Shown: positions 34,101 through 44,585 of the stretch, one piece after another
How the letters are laid out: each line of letters starts with the position of its first letter
How positions within the stretch are numbered: position 1 is the first letter of the stretch
Assembly: GCA_036873135.1 (NCBI GenBank)
Contig: JAPTYO010000003.1
Coordinates: 25,940,001 to 26,004,000, forward strand
Direction of reading: 5' to 3'
Source of the DNA: Clarkia xantiana subsp. parviflora
Lineage: Eukaryota > Streptophyta > Magnoliopsida > Myrtales > Onagraceae
DNA length: 64,000 bases
Translations under genes and position numbers: made by a program
Notes under the pieces: model-generated
Seen by the model: the letters and a program-made list of their open reading frames with translations, nothing else
The model's database searches: none
Told to the model about the DNA's origin: nothing

Positions 34101-37100
34101 TAGTATTATTGCATCGGAGAATTTATACATTGAGTAGATGGGTGTGAAAACACCACTTTTATATGGAGATCTTGATAAGGAGATCTATATGCAGCATCCT
34201 GAAGAATTTGTCGTTCCGGACATAAAACACATGGTGTATAAGCTTAGTAGGAGCTTATAAGGATTGAAACGAGCACCTAGACAGTGGTACAAGAAGTTTG
34301 ACTCCTTCATGCGGAAGAACAGATTTTACAGGAGTGAGAAAGACCTGTGTTGTTACTTTAAGAAGTATACTGATTCTTTTGTATTCATACTCTTGTGTAT
34401 GGATGATATGTTGATTGCAGGAGCAAACATGAGGATATTGATGATCTGAAGGCAAGCATGTCTTCAGTGTTTGAGATGAATGATTTGGGTGCGGCAAAGC
34501 AAATTCTTGGGATGAGGTTTTCTCGAGACAGAGCTGCAGACACTTTAAATCTAGGGTTAATAACCTAGGAGAGGTCTGAAGTTTGCCCCAATGTTAACGG
34601 GAGAGGTCTGAAGTTTAAAATGTTGATTTGAGAGGTCTGAAGTTTCAACTTTGTTGATTTGAGATTTTCCGTCCATTTTTAGGGTTAAATTTAACAGAAT
34701 TGTGTGAAATGACATTCTTGCCCTTTTAATATTTTGTTTTATTTAATATCTCATTTAAGTAAATGTAAAATGACAAAATTACCCCTAAAGTCAAATTACT
34801 CCGGCGACCACCATCTCAGCTCCGGCGACCACCACCGACCACCAACACGGCTCCGATCGGAGCCGTGTTGGTGGTCGCCGGAGTTCGGTGGTGGTCGTCG
34901 GAGCCGAGTTGGCCGGAGTTGGGTGGCGGTGGCCGGAGCCGTGGTGGGTTTAAGGGCATTTTCGTCTTTTCCTGCAAGCATGTGAGGGGCACACTTTGAT
35001 AGAAGCGCATTTTTGGAATTTTATTTTATTTCTGGTCACATGCCAAGCACGTGACCAATTTCCGTTACAATTAACGGTAAAAACAGACGAAAACAGTTGT
35101 TATCAACAAAGTTGAAACTTCAGACCTCTCAAATCAACATTTGAAACTTCAGACCTCTCCCGTTAACATGGGGCAAACTTCAGACCTCTCCTAGGTTATT
35201 AACCCTTAAATCTATCCCGGGAGCAGTACATTGAGAAGGTGTTGAGCAGGTTTAGGGTGAGCGACGCTTAACCAATGACTACTCCTTTCGCGAATCACGT
35301 GAGACCGTTAAAGGAGTAGTCCCTCAAGACAGAGGAGGAGCGAGAGCAGTGACACTTGTTACGTATGCATCTGCAGTTGGGAGCTTGATGTATGCTATGG
35401 TCCGCACAAGACCTGATATAGCACATGCAGTGGGGGTTGTTAGCAGGTTCATGTCCAACCCGGGGAAAGAACATTGAGAAGCCGTGAAGTGGCTTCAGAG
35501 ATATCTGAGAGGTACGTCCAAGACTTTACTTTGTTATGGCAATGACAATGTGATACTGCAGGGTTTTGTGGATGCTGATCTCAGTGGAGATGCGGACTCG
35601 AGTCAGAACACAACTGGTTACATCTATACAATAGATGAAACAATAGTGAGTTGGATGTCCAAACTTCAGAAGTGCGTTTCTCTCTCATGTTGTGAAACTG
35701 AGTATGTAGCAATTGCAAAAACTAGAAGGAGATGATATGACTGACTAATTATCTGAAAGAGTTAGGCTTGAAGCAGTGTAAAAAGATTATCTACACAGAT
35801 AGTCAGAGTGTCATACAGTTGATGAAGAACTATGTCCATCATTCGAGGACAAAACACATCAGGAGTCTATACCATTTCATTCGGAAGGCAGTGGAAGATG
35901 GCGAGATGTTTTGGAGAAGATATAGTGTGCGACAAATCCAGCAGACATGTTGACAAAATGTGTTGATATTGAAAAACTGAGGTCGTGCAAAACATATGTT
36001 GGTCTTCTGTAGTTGTTTTAAAAGATGTGCGGCTGGCGAATATGCTGAAGTTGAAAATAAAATTCTTTTGGGAGAATGAAGTTTACTTGGAAGATTGAAT
36101 CAGCATCCAAGTGGGAGAATTGTTGAGTTAAGGATCTGGATTCTACAATTGGGCCGAATTGTTTGAGCCAATCTGAGTTATTAGGATTTATGAGTTTATT
36201 CCATGCATCTATATATAGATTTGTATTCTCTGTAAAGTGTAACCTTAAATCAATCAATAAATCGTTGGTTACCATTGTCTGTGGACGTAGATTGAACACA
36301 TTCAATTTTTTCTTCTCTATTGCTTTCTTTTTTTAATCAGAATTAATCCAAACATCAATTGATTAATTCAATTCGAAATTACTTGAAAAAAATAAAAAAA
36401 ATCTACGAAACTACATAACAATGTTCTTACTCGGTTTTTTATTTATTTTTACAGATGTTAAAGAACATAAAGGTTTTGCATCTCTCCTATTGTCAGAAGC
36501 TACGAAGAACACCCGTATTTCCCGAAAACATGCGTTTGGAGAGATTGTATCTTAAGGAATGTTTTTTATTGGAGTATATTGATGCCTCCATCGGTAATTT
36601 ACAACACCTCGCCGAATTGGATTTAAGTGGATGCTGTAAGTTGAAAAATCTTCCTGAGTCATGTGGTGAATTGCATGCCTTACGAGAATTATATGCATCA
36701 GGTACCGGTATTACTAGCTTGCCTGATTCCATAGGAGGACTGGAGAAACTCGAACTTCTGAATTTGGACTGTTATTCACTGGTTGAACTTCCTGAATCGC
36801 TTGGGAACTTGCATTCCTTACTAGAGTTGAGTTTAGGAGGATCAGGTCTTACTAGTTTGACTGAGTCCATCATAAGATTGGAGAAACTCGAGAAGCTAGA
36901 TTTGAGTTGTGGTTGGCTACAGGAAATTCCAGAGTTACCACCTAGCTTGAAAAGGCTATGTATCAAATGTCCTGGACTAAAGAAATTTCCAGATCTTTCT
37001 AACCTACAAGATTTAACTTCAGTGACGATAGATGCTTATGGTTCCTTGATTGGTTTGGACGGATCATCTTCGAGTGAGTTGTGGCAGGATCTGAACATAG

Positions 37101-38004
37101 GGCTGTTAAGCTTCTCCAAACTCCTTGATCTTACTTTGATCAGGTGTAAAGTGATAACCAAAATCCCCGATATTGGAAAATTGCAAAGTTTGAATTCTCT
37201 AACCATTAGAGGATGTCCATCATTAGTAGGATTGGTAAATCTAGATAAGTTAAAAGAGCTCAGGAAGTTGTCGTTATATATGTGTGAAAGGCTTGTTGGG
37301 ATCCCAGGAGTCGGTAAACTGCGTAGCTTAACTGAATTAGCAGTTGTATATTGTGATTCTCTAGAGCTGTTAGATGATATTACAGGGTTGGATGAGCTTG
37401 TAAGCCTCAATTTGAGTGGTTGTCGAAAGTTGATCAAGATCCCCGGCCTTGTCAAGTTGAAAAGCTTGAGTGTTTTAGATGTTCGAGGTTGCCATTCAAG
37501 CGAACTTTTGGGAGTCGCATCACAACTGCATAAACTACACGGTGTTCAAGTTAAGGGAATTCCTGACCCTCGTGATGAATTCATGTTTCCTGGAAAACTA
37601 CATGTTGTTGAACTTATGAAAATTCCCGACCCTATGATTCCATTTGGAAAACTACATGGTGCTCAACTTATGGGAATTCCCGACCGGCCTCGTGGATCCA
37701 TGACTCCGTTTGGTCCTCGTTTGGATTTGGATCTGAACTCGTCTAAGGAAGAGGGAAATTTGGCTACAAACCAAGTATGTGCTCCTTTTTATCAGTTAAA
37801 GTTTGCAAATAAATGTAGATACATAGATTTCACTTGCTTGTAATGTATTTATCATGCTCTTCTTAAATTATCTAGCTATATATAGCAATTTCACATGTTT
37901 TGTGGCTCAAACCAATATGATTGATCAACATACATTATTGCGTTTTTTTTTATCAACAGCATGAACTTGAGGATTTGCAAAGCAAACGAAGAAAAATGGA
38001 CTAG
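28107..38004 (+). CDS. TNL-B: TIR-NB-LRR resistance protein with a Copia in intron 3
   Basis: Exons read as 28107-28567, 28650-29775, 29872-30159, 36455-37774 and 37960-38004; all GT-AG with matching phases. The product is 1079 residues. TIR is at residues 9-150 (DYEVFLSFRGKDTRQGFTD; SKWCLREV). NB-ARC is at about 170-529, with GMGGIGKTT, VLLILDDID, GSGSRIILTSRD, GLPLT, LDIACLF and LRMHDQLRDLGRDIV. LRRs run to about 1000, followed by a tail with two copies of a GIPDPR-like motif and a 14-residue final exon (HELEDLQSKRRKMD). It is a predicted intracellular immune receptor. Intron 3 is 6295 bp because of a degenerate Copia at 30999-36354; correct splicing over it is assumed. The TIR exon is nearly identical to that of TNL-A, so the two are recent duplicates, yet the LRRs differ more. 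No frame break was found. Confidence 0.88.
30670..30890 (-). repeat. Possible SINE in TNL-B intron 3
   Basis: The minus strand near 30850 has 'ataggttcaaaccccgctga', a Pol III B-box match (GGTTCAAACCC), followed by about 170 bp of non-coding sequence. An A box is not convincing. Tentative. Confidence 0.25.
30999..31249 (+). repeat. Left LTR of the TNL-B intron Copia
   Basis: Runs from TGTTGAGTTATGG to GATCCTAACA, 251 bp. It shares 'tgtaaagtgtaacctta' and 'ttgcctgtggacgtag'-type words with the right copy. Confidence 0.8.
34554..35205. mobile_element. Mutator-type foldback inside the Copia, perfect 9-bp target duplication
   Basis: The 652-bp element starts 'gggttaataacctaggagag' and ends with its inverse 'ctctcctaggttattaaccc'. 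It is flanked by 'ttaaatcta' at 34545-34553 and 35206-35214. The GC-rich core at 34798-34950 is a palindrome of 'ggtcgccggag' and 'ctccggcgacc' words around 'ggctccgatcggagcc'. Removing it restores the Copia reading across ADTLNLS and REQYIEKVLSRF. Confidence 0.9.
36121..36354 (+). repeat. Right LTR of the TNL-B intron Copia
   Basis: Begins TGTTGAGTTAAGG right after the purine tract at 36109-36120. It carries a small deletion near its end compared with the left LTR, and lies 100 bp before TNL-B exon 4. Confidence 0.8.
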
Positions 38005-38095
38005 TTCGAATTCTCTCTTGGATTTACAGAGATAAATTCGGATTCCAGTGAGGTGATTATTGCAGTGGTACGCCACTTTTAGTGGAAAACCGAGA

Positions 38096-38172
38096 CTAAG
38101 ATTTATTGGACGTAGGTGATGCTTGAGAAACCCCATAGCAAACAACTGTAGTGGTCTCTCTCCCTTAAAATA
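38096..38172 (-). pseudogene. 3'-half U2 snRNA fragment
   Basis: The minus strand carries 'gggagagagaccactacagt' and 'ggggtttctcaagcatcacc', matching the 3' half of the two longer U2 copies. The 5' domain is absent, and TNL-exon sequence ('gagacatcttgcgg') starts directly at the break. Confidence 0.6.
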
Positions 38173-38385
38173 CGCAGAGACATCTTGCGGGTTTGGGTAC
38201 ACACCAAGTACTTACTTTATCTTAGAAAATAAAGAACTTTCACAGGTTTATGAGTTTATTCTATTGTGTCTTTTATCAACAGAGTGAACTCGAGGATTTG
38301 CCACGCGAAAAAATAAAACGGGACTAGTTCGATTCTTCGATGGCTGGAGGTCGGATTCATAATCGGCCAGTATCTCTTACTTCCT
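38172..38385 (+). pseudogene. Extra copy of the TNL 3' small exons
   Basis: 38172-38212 matches the LATHQ exon ('cttgcgggtttgggtacaca'). 38272-38330 matches the terminal exon (SELEDLPREKIKRD then stop). These lie beyond the TNL-B stop and repeat the 26.56-26.76 kb arrangement. Confidence 0.6.
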
Positions 38386-38502
38386 GTCTTCCTCCTCTCA
38401 TCAGTTCTTATTAATGCAATTTATTGCTTAGACTAGAGAAGTGAACCACAACAAGAGAAACTCAGACTATGGGTTTGTTGGGGTGAGCCGGGCATAAACG
38501 CA

Positions 38503-38695
38503 ATAATGTATGTTGATCAATCGGTAGTGTAAGGTTAGGCGAAGCTAGAGATACCCAATAGCAAGATACTGTAATGGCCTCTCTCCCACAAAATATTATT
38601 TTAATATCGTGTGAGCCGATGACCCACGTATCAGATATTAAACTGATAAGAACAGATACTACATTTGATCTTAGCCAAAAGGCCGAGAAAGGTAT
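38503..38695 (-). ncRNA. U2 spliceosomal snRNA copy 2, probably a pseudogene
   Basis: The minus strand from 38695 has the perfect start ATACCTTTCTCGGCCTTTTG and GTGGGTCATCGGCTCACACG. The branch-point region reads ATCAAATGTAGTATCTG, a G to A change beside the pairing bases. Sm-like AATATTTTG and the 3' stems can be followed to about 38503. The upstream region, homologous to copy 1, has lost the USE-like element ('acggtctaaaa' in place of 'acggtgtgggag'). This favours a non-expressed copy. Confidence 0.65.
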
Positions 38696-38911
38696 GCTAT
38701 GTTGGGCTTCTCTGATTGCCTTTTATTTTTGTCCCAACTGATTCACCACCATAATACAGACGGTCTAAAAAAAATTACAAGCTGTTTGACTATCTGCAAC
38801 TTAAGCTTATTTGAATGGAAACAGGTTCAGATCTCCAGCAACAATACTTGACAAATTGCCATTGGCTTATGAATTGTCCTGATCAATTATTTGGTTTTGA
38901 TATTGCAGATT

Positions 38912-39600
38912 CTTGAATAAAGCATTGCTTATACAAGTAATTAAAGTGAAAGAAACCGGCACAACTAGTAGCGGCGGTGATGTTGAAGAAGCAAAATCCG
39001 TACTAAGGCTAGTTCCCATATGGTCTTCACCAGCTTCGCCATTGTCATTCCCATATATGAACGATTCGTTTGCTATCAATCTTTCACCAACAAACCTTCA
39101 AGTAGATCTTCCATTTTCACTGCTGTTTGAAATATGATGAAACAACATGAACATATATTGCATACTGAAATTTTATACCTTAATTAGGAATTCCAACCCT
39201 GCAGAGAGGATCGGGACGGGATTTTCTTCTCCATCATCACTATGGTAGTTGCATCATTGGTCGGGATGAAAAGGCTCGAGACAAGCAAAAAATTACGGAC
39301 TAGTGACTAGTCAATTCTCCAAAAGTGACAATACCGATGAGCAAATGGTGGTGGTTGACTCCTCAATACGTTCTATGGTGGTCTGCAAGAGATTTTCTGT
39401 GATCAGGTTCCTGACGATCTGAGAAGCATCGATCTCGACCTGTATCTGAGTGTTTTTCCGGGATCGAAAAAAATAACCACAAGTAATGGTGGAGTAGGGT
39501 GATTCCCAGACAACCTTAATAAGACACATCTTGACTACTTCTACTTCCTGTTGGCTGGCATGAGTGTTGTTGGGTTGGCTACTTTTACTTTGCAAGATCA
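38912..39600 (+). pseudogene. NPF transporter last-exon relic
   Basis: After 'ttgatattgcag' come ILNKAL, VEEAKSVLRLVPIW, a gap, then RIGTGIFFSIITMVVASLVG with MKRLETS. Next are PMSKWWW, PQYVLW, a frameshift, DDLRSI, and DNLNKTHLDYFYFLLAGMS with VVGLATF. The order is that of the NPF C-terminal half, including the last membrane segments. Frameshifts and deletions make it non-functional. 39601-39886 holds nothing recognisable. Confidence 0.75.
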
Positions 39601-41254
39601 TATATCTACCGTCATAGAACACGATGCTTCTGCAATTGGATTATATGTAAATCTTGATGATACCTGTTTGCACATATTGTTGAAAAGTATTGGAGGAAAG
39701 CAAATATGTGATTTCATTTGCTGCTCAAACTTATACATTAAATGAATTTTCATATTTTTCCTGTGAATTGTGAAATATTAATATATTTTTTTTGAATTAG
39801 TTAAACTCAGTCAATTCTAAGTCAACAGTCAGTCCACAAGATCGAGTGTTCGACCACAAGTTTTACCAAACGGTTAAAAGTATATGAACAAATATATCTT
39901 GAAAGAGTTTCTGCTGCTAAGATCGAAGGAGCTGCTGTCAATTTCCTGCTGTTGCTGCAATTTGAATTTCTGATTTTTTGCTGTTGAAGGCCGGTTGGAC
40001 CGGTTCACTAATTTCAGACCGGTCCAGCAGCTGATTAATAGTATTTACTATTTAGTTGTAATTAGCCTTATTTAAGACTTAGTAATTCTCGCATCTTTAA
40101 TATAAGAGAACAGCAGCTTTCATTATCAATCTTCTTTGGGTGTTCTTCGGCAATTTTTATTTCTGTTGTGAGTTCAATTGATTACCACTCCCAAATATTT
40201 ATAATTGGTATCAGAGCTTTGGTTCTAGGTCCAATCCCGTTTTAATCATGACTGAGCATGTATTCACCGGGTTAGCAATACCCAAATACGAAGGCAATTA
40301 CGATTACTGGAGCACGGTGATGGAAAATCTGCTCAGAGCAAAGGAGTAGTTGGACGTGGTGGAGAATGTCATTGGAGAAGAAGGCCCAGATGCAGCAGCA
40401 TACAAGGCCAGGAAGCTCACAGACATGAAGGCGAAGAACATACTCTTTCAGTCAATTGATTGGCTGACTTTGGAAGGAATTCTTTGCAAAGACTCCTCCA
40501 AAGATATATGGGACTCAATGAAGAAGAAGGAACTGGAACTGCACGAGTGAAGAAAGCTCACCTGCAAGCTCTTAGGAAAGAGTTTGAACTGCTCCAGATG
40601 AAGGAAGAAGACAAGGTATCAATCTACTGCAACAAAGTCTTAGAAATCTGCAACAAGATGAGGTTTTATGGTAAGCCTATGACTGATACTGAGATAGTTG
40701 AAATTTTTTTAAGATCCTTGAGCCATAGATTTGAGCATATTGTGTGTGCTATAGAGGAATCAAAGGATATAGATACGCTAATCTTTGATGAGCTACAAAG
40801 CTCTTTGATTGTTCATGAGCAGAAGATGCACCACAAGGCTAACAGGGAGGAGCAGGCTCTCAAATCAGTGCAAAACGTTGAAGGCTCAAACTTCAGAGGA
40901 AGGAATTATTTTCGTGGCAAGAAGAGTTATGGAAGAGGTTATGGAAGAGGAGCATACAGAAGCACTGATGAGGATGACCACATAGAAAAAGGGAACAGCA
41001 GCTCTCATGGAAGGGGTGGTGGTTGTTAAAGAGGCAGAGGAAGAAGAAATTTCAACAAGGCTGAAGTTGAGTGTTTTAGATGCCACAAATTTGGACATTA
41101 CAAAGCAAATTGCTGGGCAAAATTACCAGAAGATAGACACGAGAAGTATAATTATGCAGAGATTGCTGAAGGAGAAGTTCTCTACATGACCGCTGAGAAG
41201 AATCAGAATCAAACATCAGCAGATGTTTGGTTTCTTGATACTAGGTGCAGCAAC

Positions 41255-41642
41255 TGTTAAGAAACAAAATTGACTTACCATCATGGGCCAATATGAACTT
41301 AGTATTGTGGGCCAAGAAGAATAATCTAATAAGGACATGTGCTTAGTTTCTATCTAGATAGTTCTAGGACCAAAATAGTTGTAGGAAGTTCTAGATACTT
41401 TCTAGGAAGTTCTTATTCTAGAAATATCTAAGTCTAGAGTTTTCTCTAGGATAGTATAAATAGGTCTAGGGTCATTTGTCAAGTGTAGCAAGTAGAAGCA
41501 AACCACCAAGTAGTGAATAAATAAAGTTCTCCACGAATCAATTAGCATATTTAGAGTTAGTAGACTTAATATTACGAGTTCTTCTCTAGCCGGTATAGTA
41601 CGGTCTTGGGCAAGTGCAAATCGGCACTTCGTTATTTTTACA
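41255..41642 (+). mobile_element. Solo LTR inserted in the Copia protease region
   Basis: The 388-bp unit starts TGTTAAGAAACAAAATTG and ends TTATTTTTACA. It is flanked by the perfect 5-bp duplication 'gcaac' (41250-41254 and 41643-41647). Removing it restores CSNHMCG-type protease sequence. Orientation is a guess from an AATAAATAAAG polyadenylation-like stretch. Confidence 0.85.
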
Positions 41643-43033
41643 GCAACCACATGTGTGGAACCAATGAGGCATTTGCACGACTCGATGAGAGCTACAAGTT
41701 AAGTGTAGCTTTTGGAGACAACTCATCAACTCAAGACAAAGGAAGATGAGACATTAAATTGAAATCTCTGAATGGTTTTGTTGAAACCATATCTAATGTC
41801 TTATTTGTTCCAAAATTGAAAACTAATCTTCTGAGTGTAGGTCAGCTTATGCAGAAATGTTACACAATCTGGTTTGGGAAGGACAAATGTCAGATCCATG
41901 AAGAGAAGAAGGGGTCGATCCTTGAGATTCAAATGAATCAGAATAGACTATTCCCTTTAGAGATCAAATCTCTTGAGATTAGTCTAGCAGCAGAAGAGAA
42001 AAGAGATGAAGAAGCAAAGCTTTGGCATTTGAGATATGGTCACCTGAATTATAAGGGACTCAACACTCTTTGCAAGATTGGAATGGTGGAAGGACTCCCT
42101 CAAATCAAGATTCAACACGAACTATATGAATGTTGTGTTCTTGGAAAGCATGAGAATAGTGAATTCCCAAAAGACAAAGCTTGGAGAGCCACAAAACCAC
42201 TGCAGGTGGTTCATTCAGATTTTTGTGGACCTATCTTTCCAGCTTCAAATGGGGGTAAGAAGTATTTCATTACATTCATTGATGATTTTACTCAAAAATG
42301 TTGGGTTTCAATTCTAGGTGAAAAGTCTGATGCTTTCAGAATCTTCAAAGTATTTAGAACAGCTATAGAGAAGAGTTCAGGACACCAAATTAAGCGCCTA
42401 AGAACTGACAGAGGAGGAGAATATTGCTCAAAGGAGTTTGAAGATTACCTCAAGGACAATGGGATTGAGATTCAGAGGACAACTCAATTCACTCCTCAGC
42501 AAAATGGAGTTGCTGAGAGAAAGAACAAGACTGTTATGAATATGGTTAGGAGCATTCTTAATACACGCAGTGTACCTAAGAAGTTCTGTCCTGAGGCAGT
42601 AATTTGGAGCTTTCATGTGCTCAATAGGTGTCTCACATTTGCTGTTCGAGATGTGACTCCCCAAGAAGCTTGAGCAGGTTTGAAACACTCAGTAAGTCAT
42701 TTAAATGTATTTGGTTGTATAGCTTATGCTAAGATACCTGATGGGAATAGAAGGAAAATAGAAGATAAGTCTCTCAAATGTGTGTTTTTAGAGCTTAGTG
42801 ATGTTTCAAAAGCATATAAGCTCTATAACCCCATCTCTAGAAAAGTCATTGTAAGCAGGAATGTCAAGTTTGCAGAAGACAAGTCCTGAGCCTTTAATTG
42901 TTGAAGGAGAAGAAGTTGGAAGAGAAGATGACCTCCCAGTTGCATCTGATGAAGAAGGAGATGAAGAAAATGCAGAGGAGGAAACCAGCTTCAGATAGAG
43001 GATGAGCAGCAAGCTCAAGAAGATCACCAGCAA

Positions 43034-43070
43034 GAAGAAGAAGAAGAAGAAGAAGAAGAAGAAGAAGAGC
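43034..43070 (+). repeat. (GAA)n microsatellite in the Copia linker region
   Basis: About eleven AGA/GAA triplets within the acidic linker between integrase and RT. Confidence 0.8.
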
Positions 43071-44585
43071 CGGTAGACTATCAGGGTTCACCAACAGCAG
43101 TTGGTAATGACCCTGAACCTGAAGATGAATGGCACAGCAATCCCAGACCAATCAAGAAGCCCAGATACTTCGATGATTATGAGGTTAGTGGTGTTGAACT
43201 TAGAAGAAATTGTCCAGATTTCATAGCTCATTTCTGTCTATTTTCGTATTGTGATCCCCTTACTTTTGAGTCAGCTAGTAAAAATGATAAAAGGATTAGA
43301 GTTATGTAAATTGAAATTGACTCAATTGAGAAAAACAAAACCTGGAATTTAGTTAGTCTGCCTAAGGGTTGTGATACCATAGTAGTTAAATGGGTATTCA
43401 AGACTAAGCTAAAAGAAAATATAGAAATAGAAAAATATAAAGCTAGGTTAGTAGCTAAAGGCTATAAACAAGCTTATGAGATAGATTACACTGAGGTATT
43501 TGCCTCAGTAGCAAGGTTAGATACAATTAGGATTATCTTAGCCTTAGCAGCTCAGCATGGTTAGGTGCTCTAACAGTTAGATGTCAAGTCTCCTTTTCTC
43601 CATGGTAAGTTAGAAGATGAGGTCTTTGTAGATCAACCACCAGGTTTTGAGATCAATGGGAAAGAAAATCTAGTTTATAAACTGAATAAAGCCCTTTATG
43701 GATTAAAACAAGCCCCTAGAGCTTGTACAGTAGGTTAAAATCTTATCTACTGAGAGAAGGTTTTGATAAGAGCCCTTATGAACACACAATGATTATAAAA
43801 ACTAGAAACAACAGTTTCTTAGTGGTTTGTGTGTATGTTGATGACCTTATTTACACAGGTAATTGTCATAAAATGCATTTAGAATTCAAAGAAATGATGA
43901 TGAAGGAATTTGAAATGTCAGATTTAGGTAAGTTACATCATTTCTTAGGGCTTGAAATAAAAAAGGGGGCTAGTCGTGTTAGTGTGTGTCAGAAGAAGTA
44001 TGTTAGGGATGTGCTTAAGAGGTTCAAACTTCAGAATTGCAATTCTGTAAGCACACCTGTTGAAGTAGGATTCAAGCTGACCAAAGAAGGAGTAGGTAAA
44101 GAGGTTGATAAAACATTTTATAAGCAGCTTATAGGAAGCTTGATGTATTTGACAGCTACAAGACCGTTTGCAGTGAGCTTGGTGTCTAGGTTTATTGAGA
44201 AACCAACTGAAGCTCACCTACATGCTGTCAAAAGAGTAATGAGATACCTGCAAGGAACTAAAGATTATGGTCTCTTGTACAGGAAAAGTTCTAATTCTAC
44301 GTTAGTTGGTTAAACTGACGGTGATTTTGCAGGAGATCCTAATGATCGAAGGAGCGCCCCTGGGTTTTCTCTAATGATGAGTGAAGCTGTAGTGTCACGG
44401 ACCTCGAAGAAGCAACCCATCGTGACACTTTCCAGCACTGAGGCAAAGTTTGTGGCAGCTACTTCATGTGCTTGTCAAGCTCTATGGGTGAGAAGAATTC
44501 TAGAAGATTTGAAGGAGAATCAAAAGAAGGCAACAAGGATTTGGTGTGATAATGATTCACCTTTTACGTGCTATATTTTTCAACA

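Larger units (their letters stand above)
30999..36354 (+). mobile_element. Degenerate Copia retrotransposon in TNL-B intron 3
   Basis: The left LTR is 30999-31249, followed by the Met-tRNA primer site 'tggtatcagagc' at 31252. The polypurine tract is 'gtgggagaa' before the right LTR at 36121. Domains in order: gag (31291-31600), integrase (32772-33010: HIDVWGPAS, FYVTFIDNFSR, MRSDNGGEY), RT (33907-34450: LNKWVFKVNTEADGR, LKRAPRQWYKKFDSFM, CMDDMLIAGA in place of YVDD) and RNase H (35484-35950: MKWLQRYLRGTSK, VDADLSGDAD, CETEYVAIAK). Frameshifts and stops are everywhere. LTRs have diverged and the 5-bp flanks no longer match, so it is an old copy. A foldback splits the RT region at 34554. Confidence 0.85.
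39887..44585 (+). mobile_element. Copia retrotransposon, truncated at its 3' end
   Basis: The 5' LTR ends near 40203 (start uncertain), then comes the primer site 'tggtatcagagc' at 40206. Gag starts at 40248 (MTEHVFTGLAIPKYEGNYDY), with a stop at 'ggagtag' and one frameshift. Later domains: zinc knuckle CFRCHKFGHYKANC (41074-41115), protease with DTR in place of DTG, integrase (41759-42673: WHLRYGHLNYKGL, FDF-type HSDFCGPIF, TDRGGEYCS, TPQQNGVAERKN), RT (43310-44200: [35 protein letters not shown]) and RNase H to 44570. The element stops at CDNDSP and joins 24 bp that equal the end of the 48.4-kb LTR. It carries a solo LTR insertion at 41255. Confidence 0.85.
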
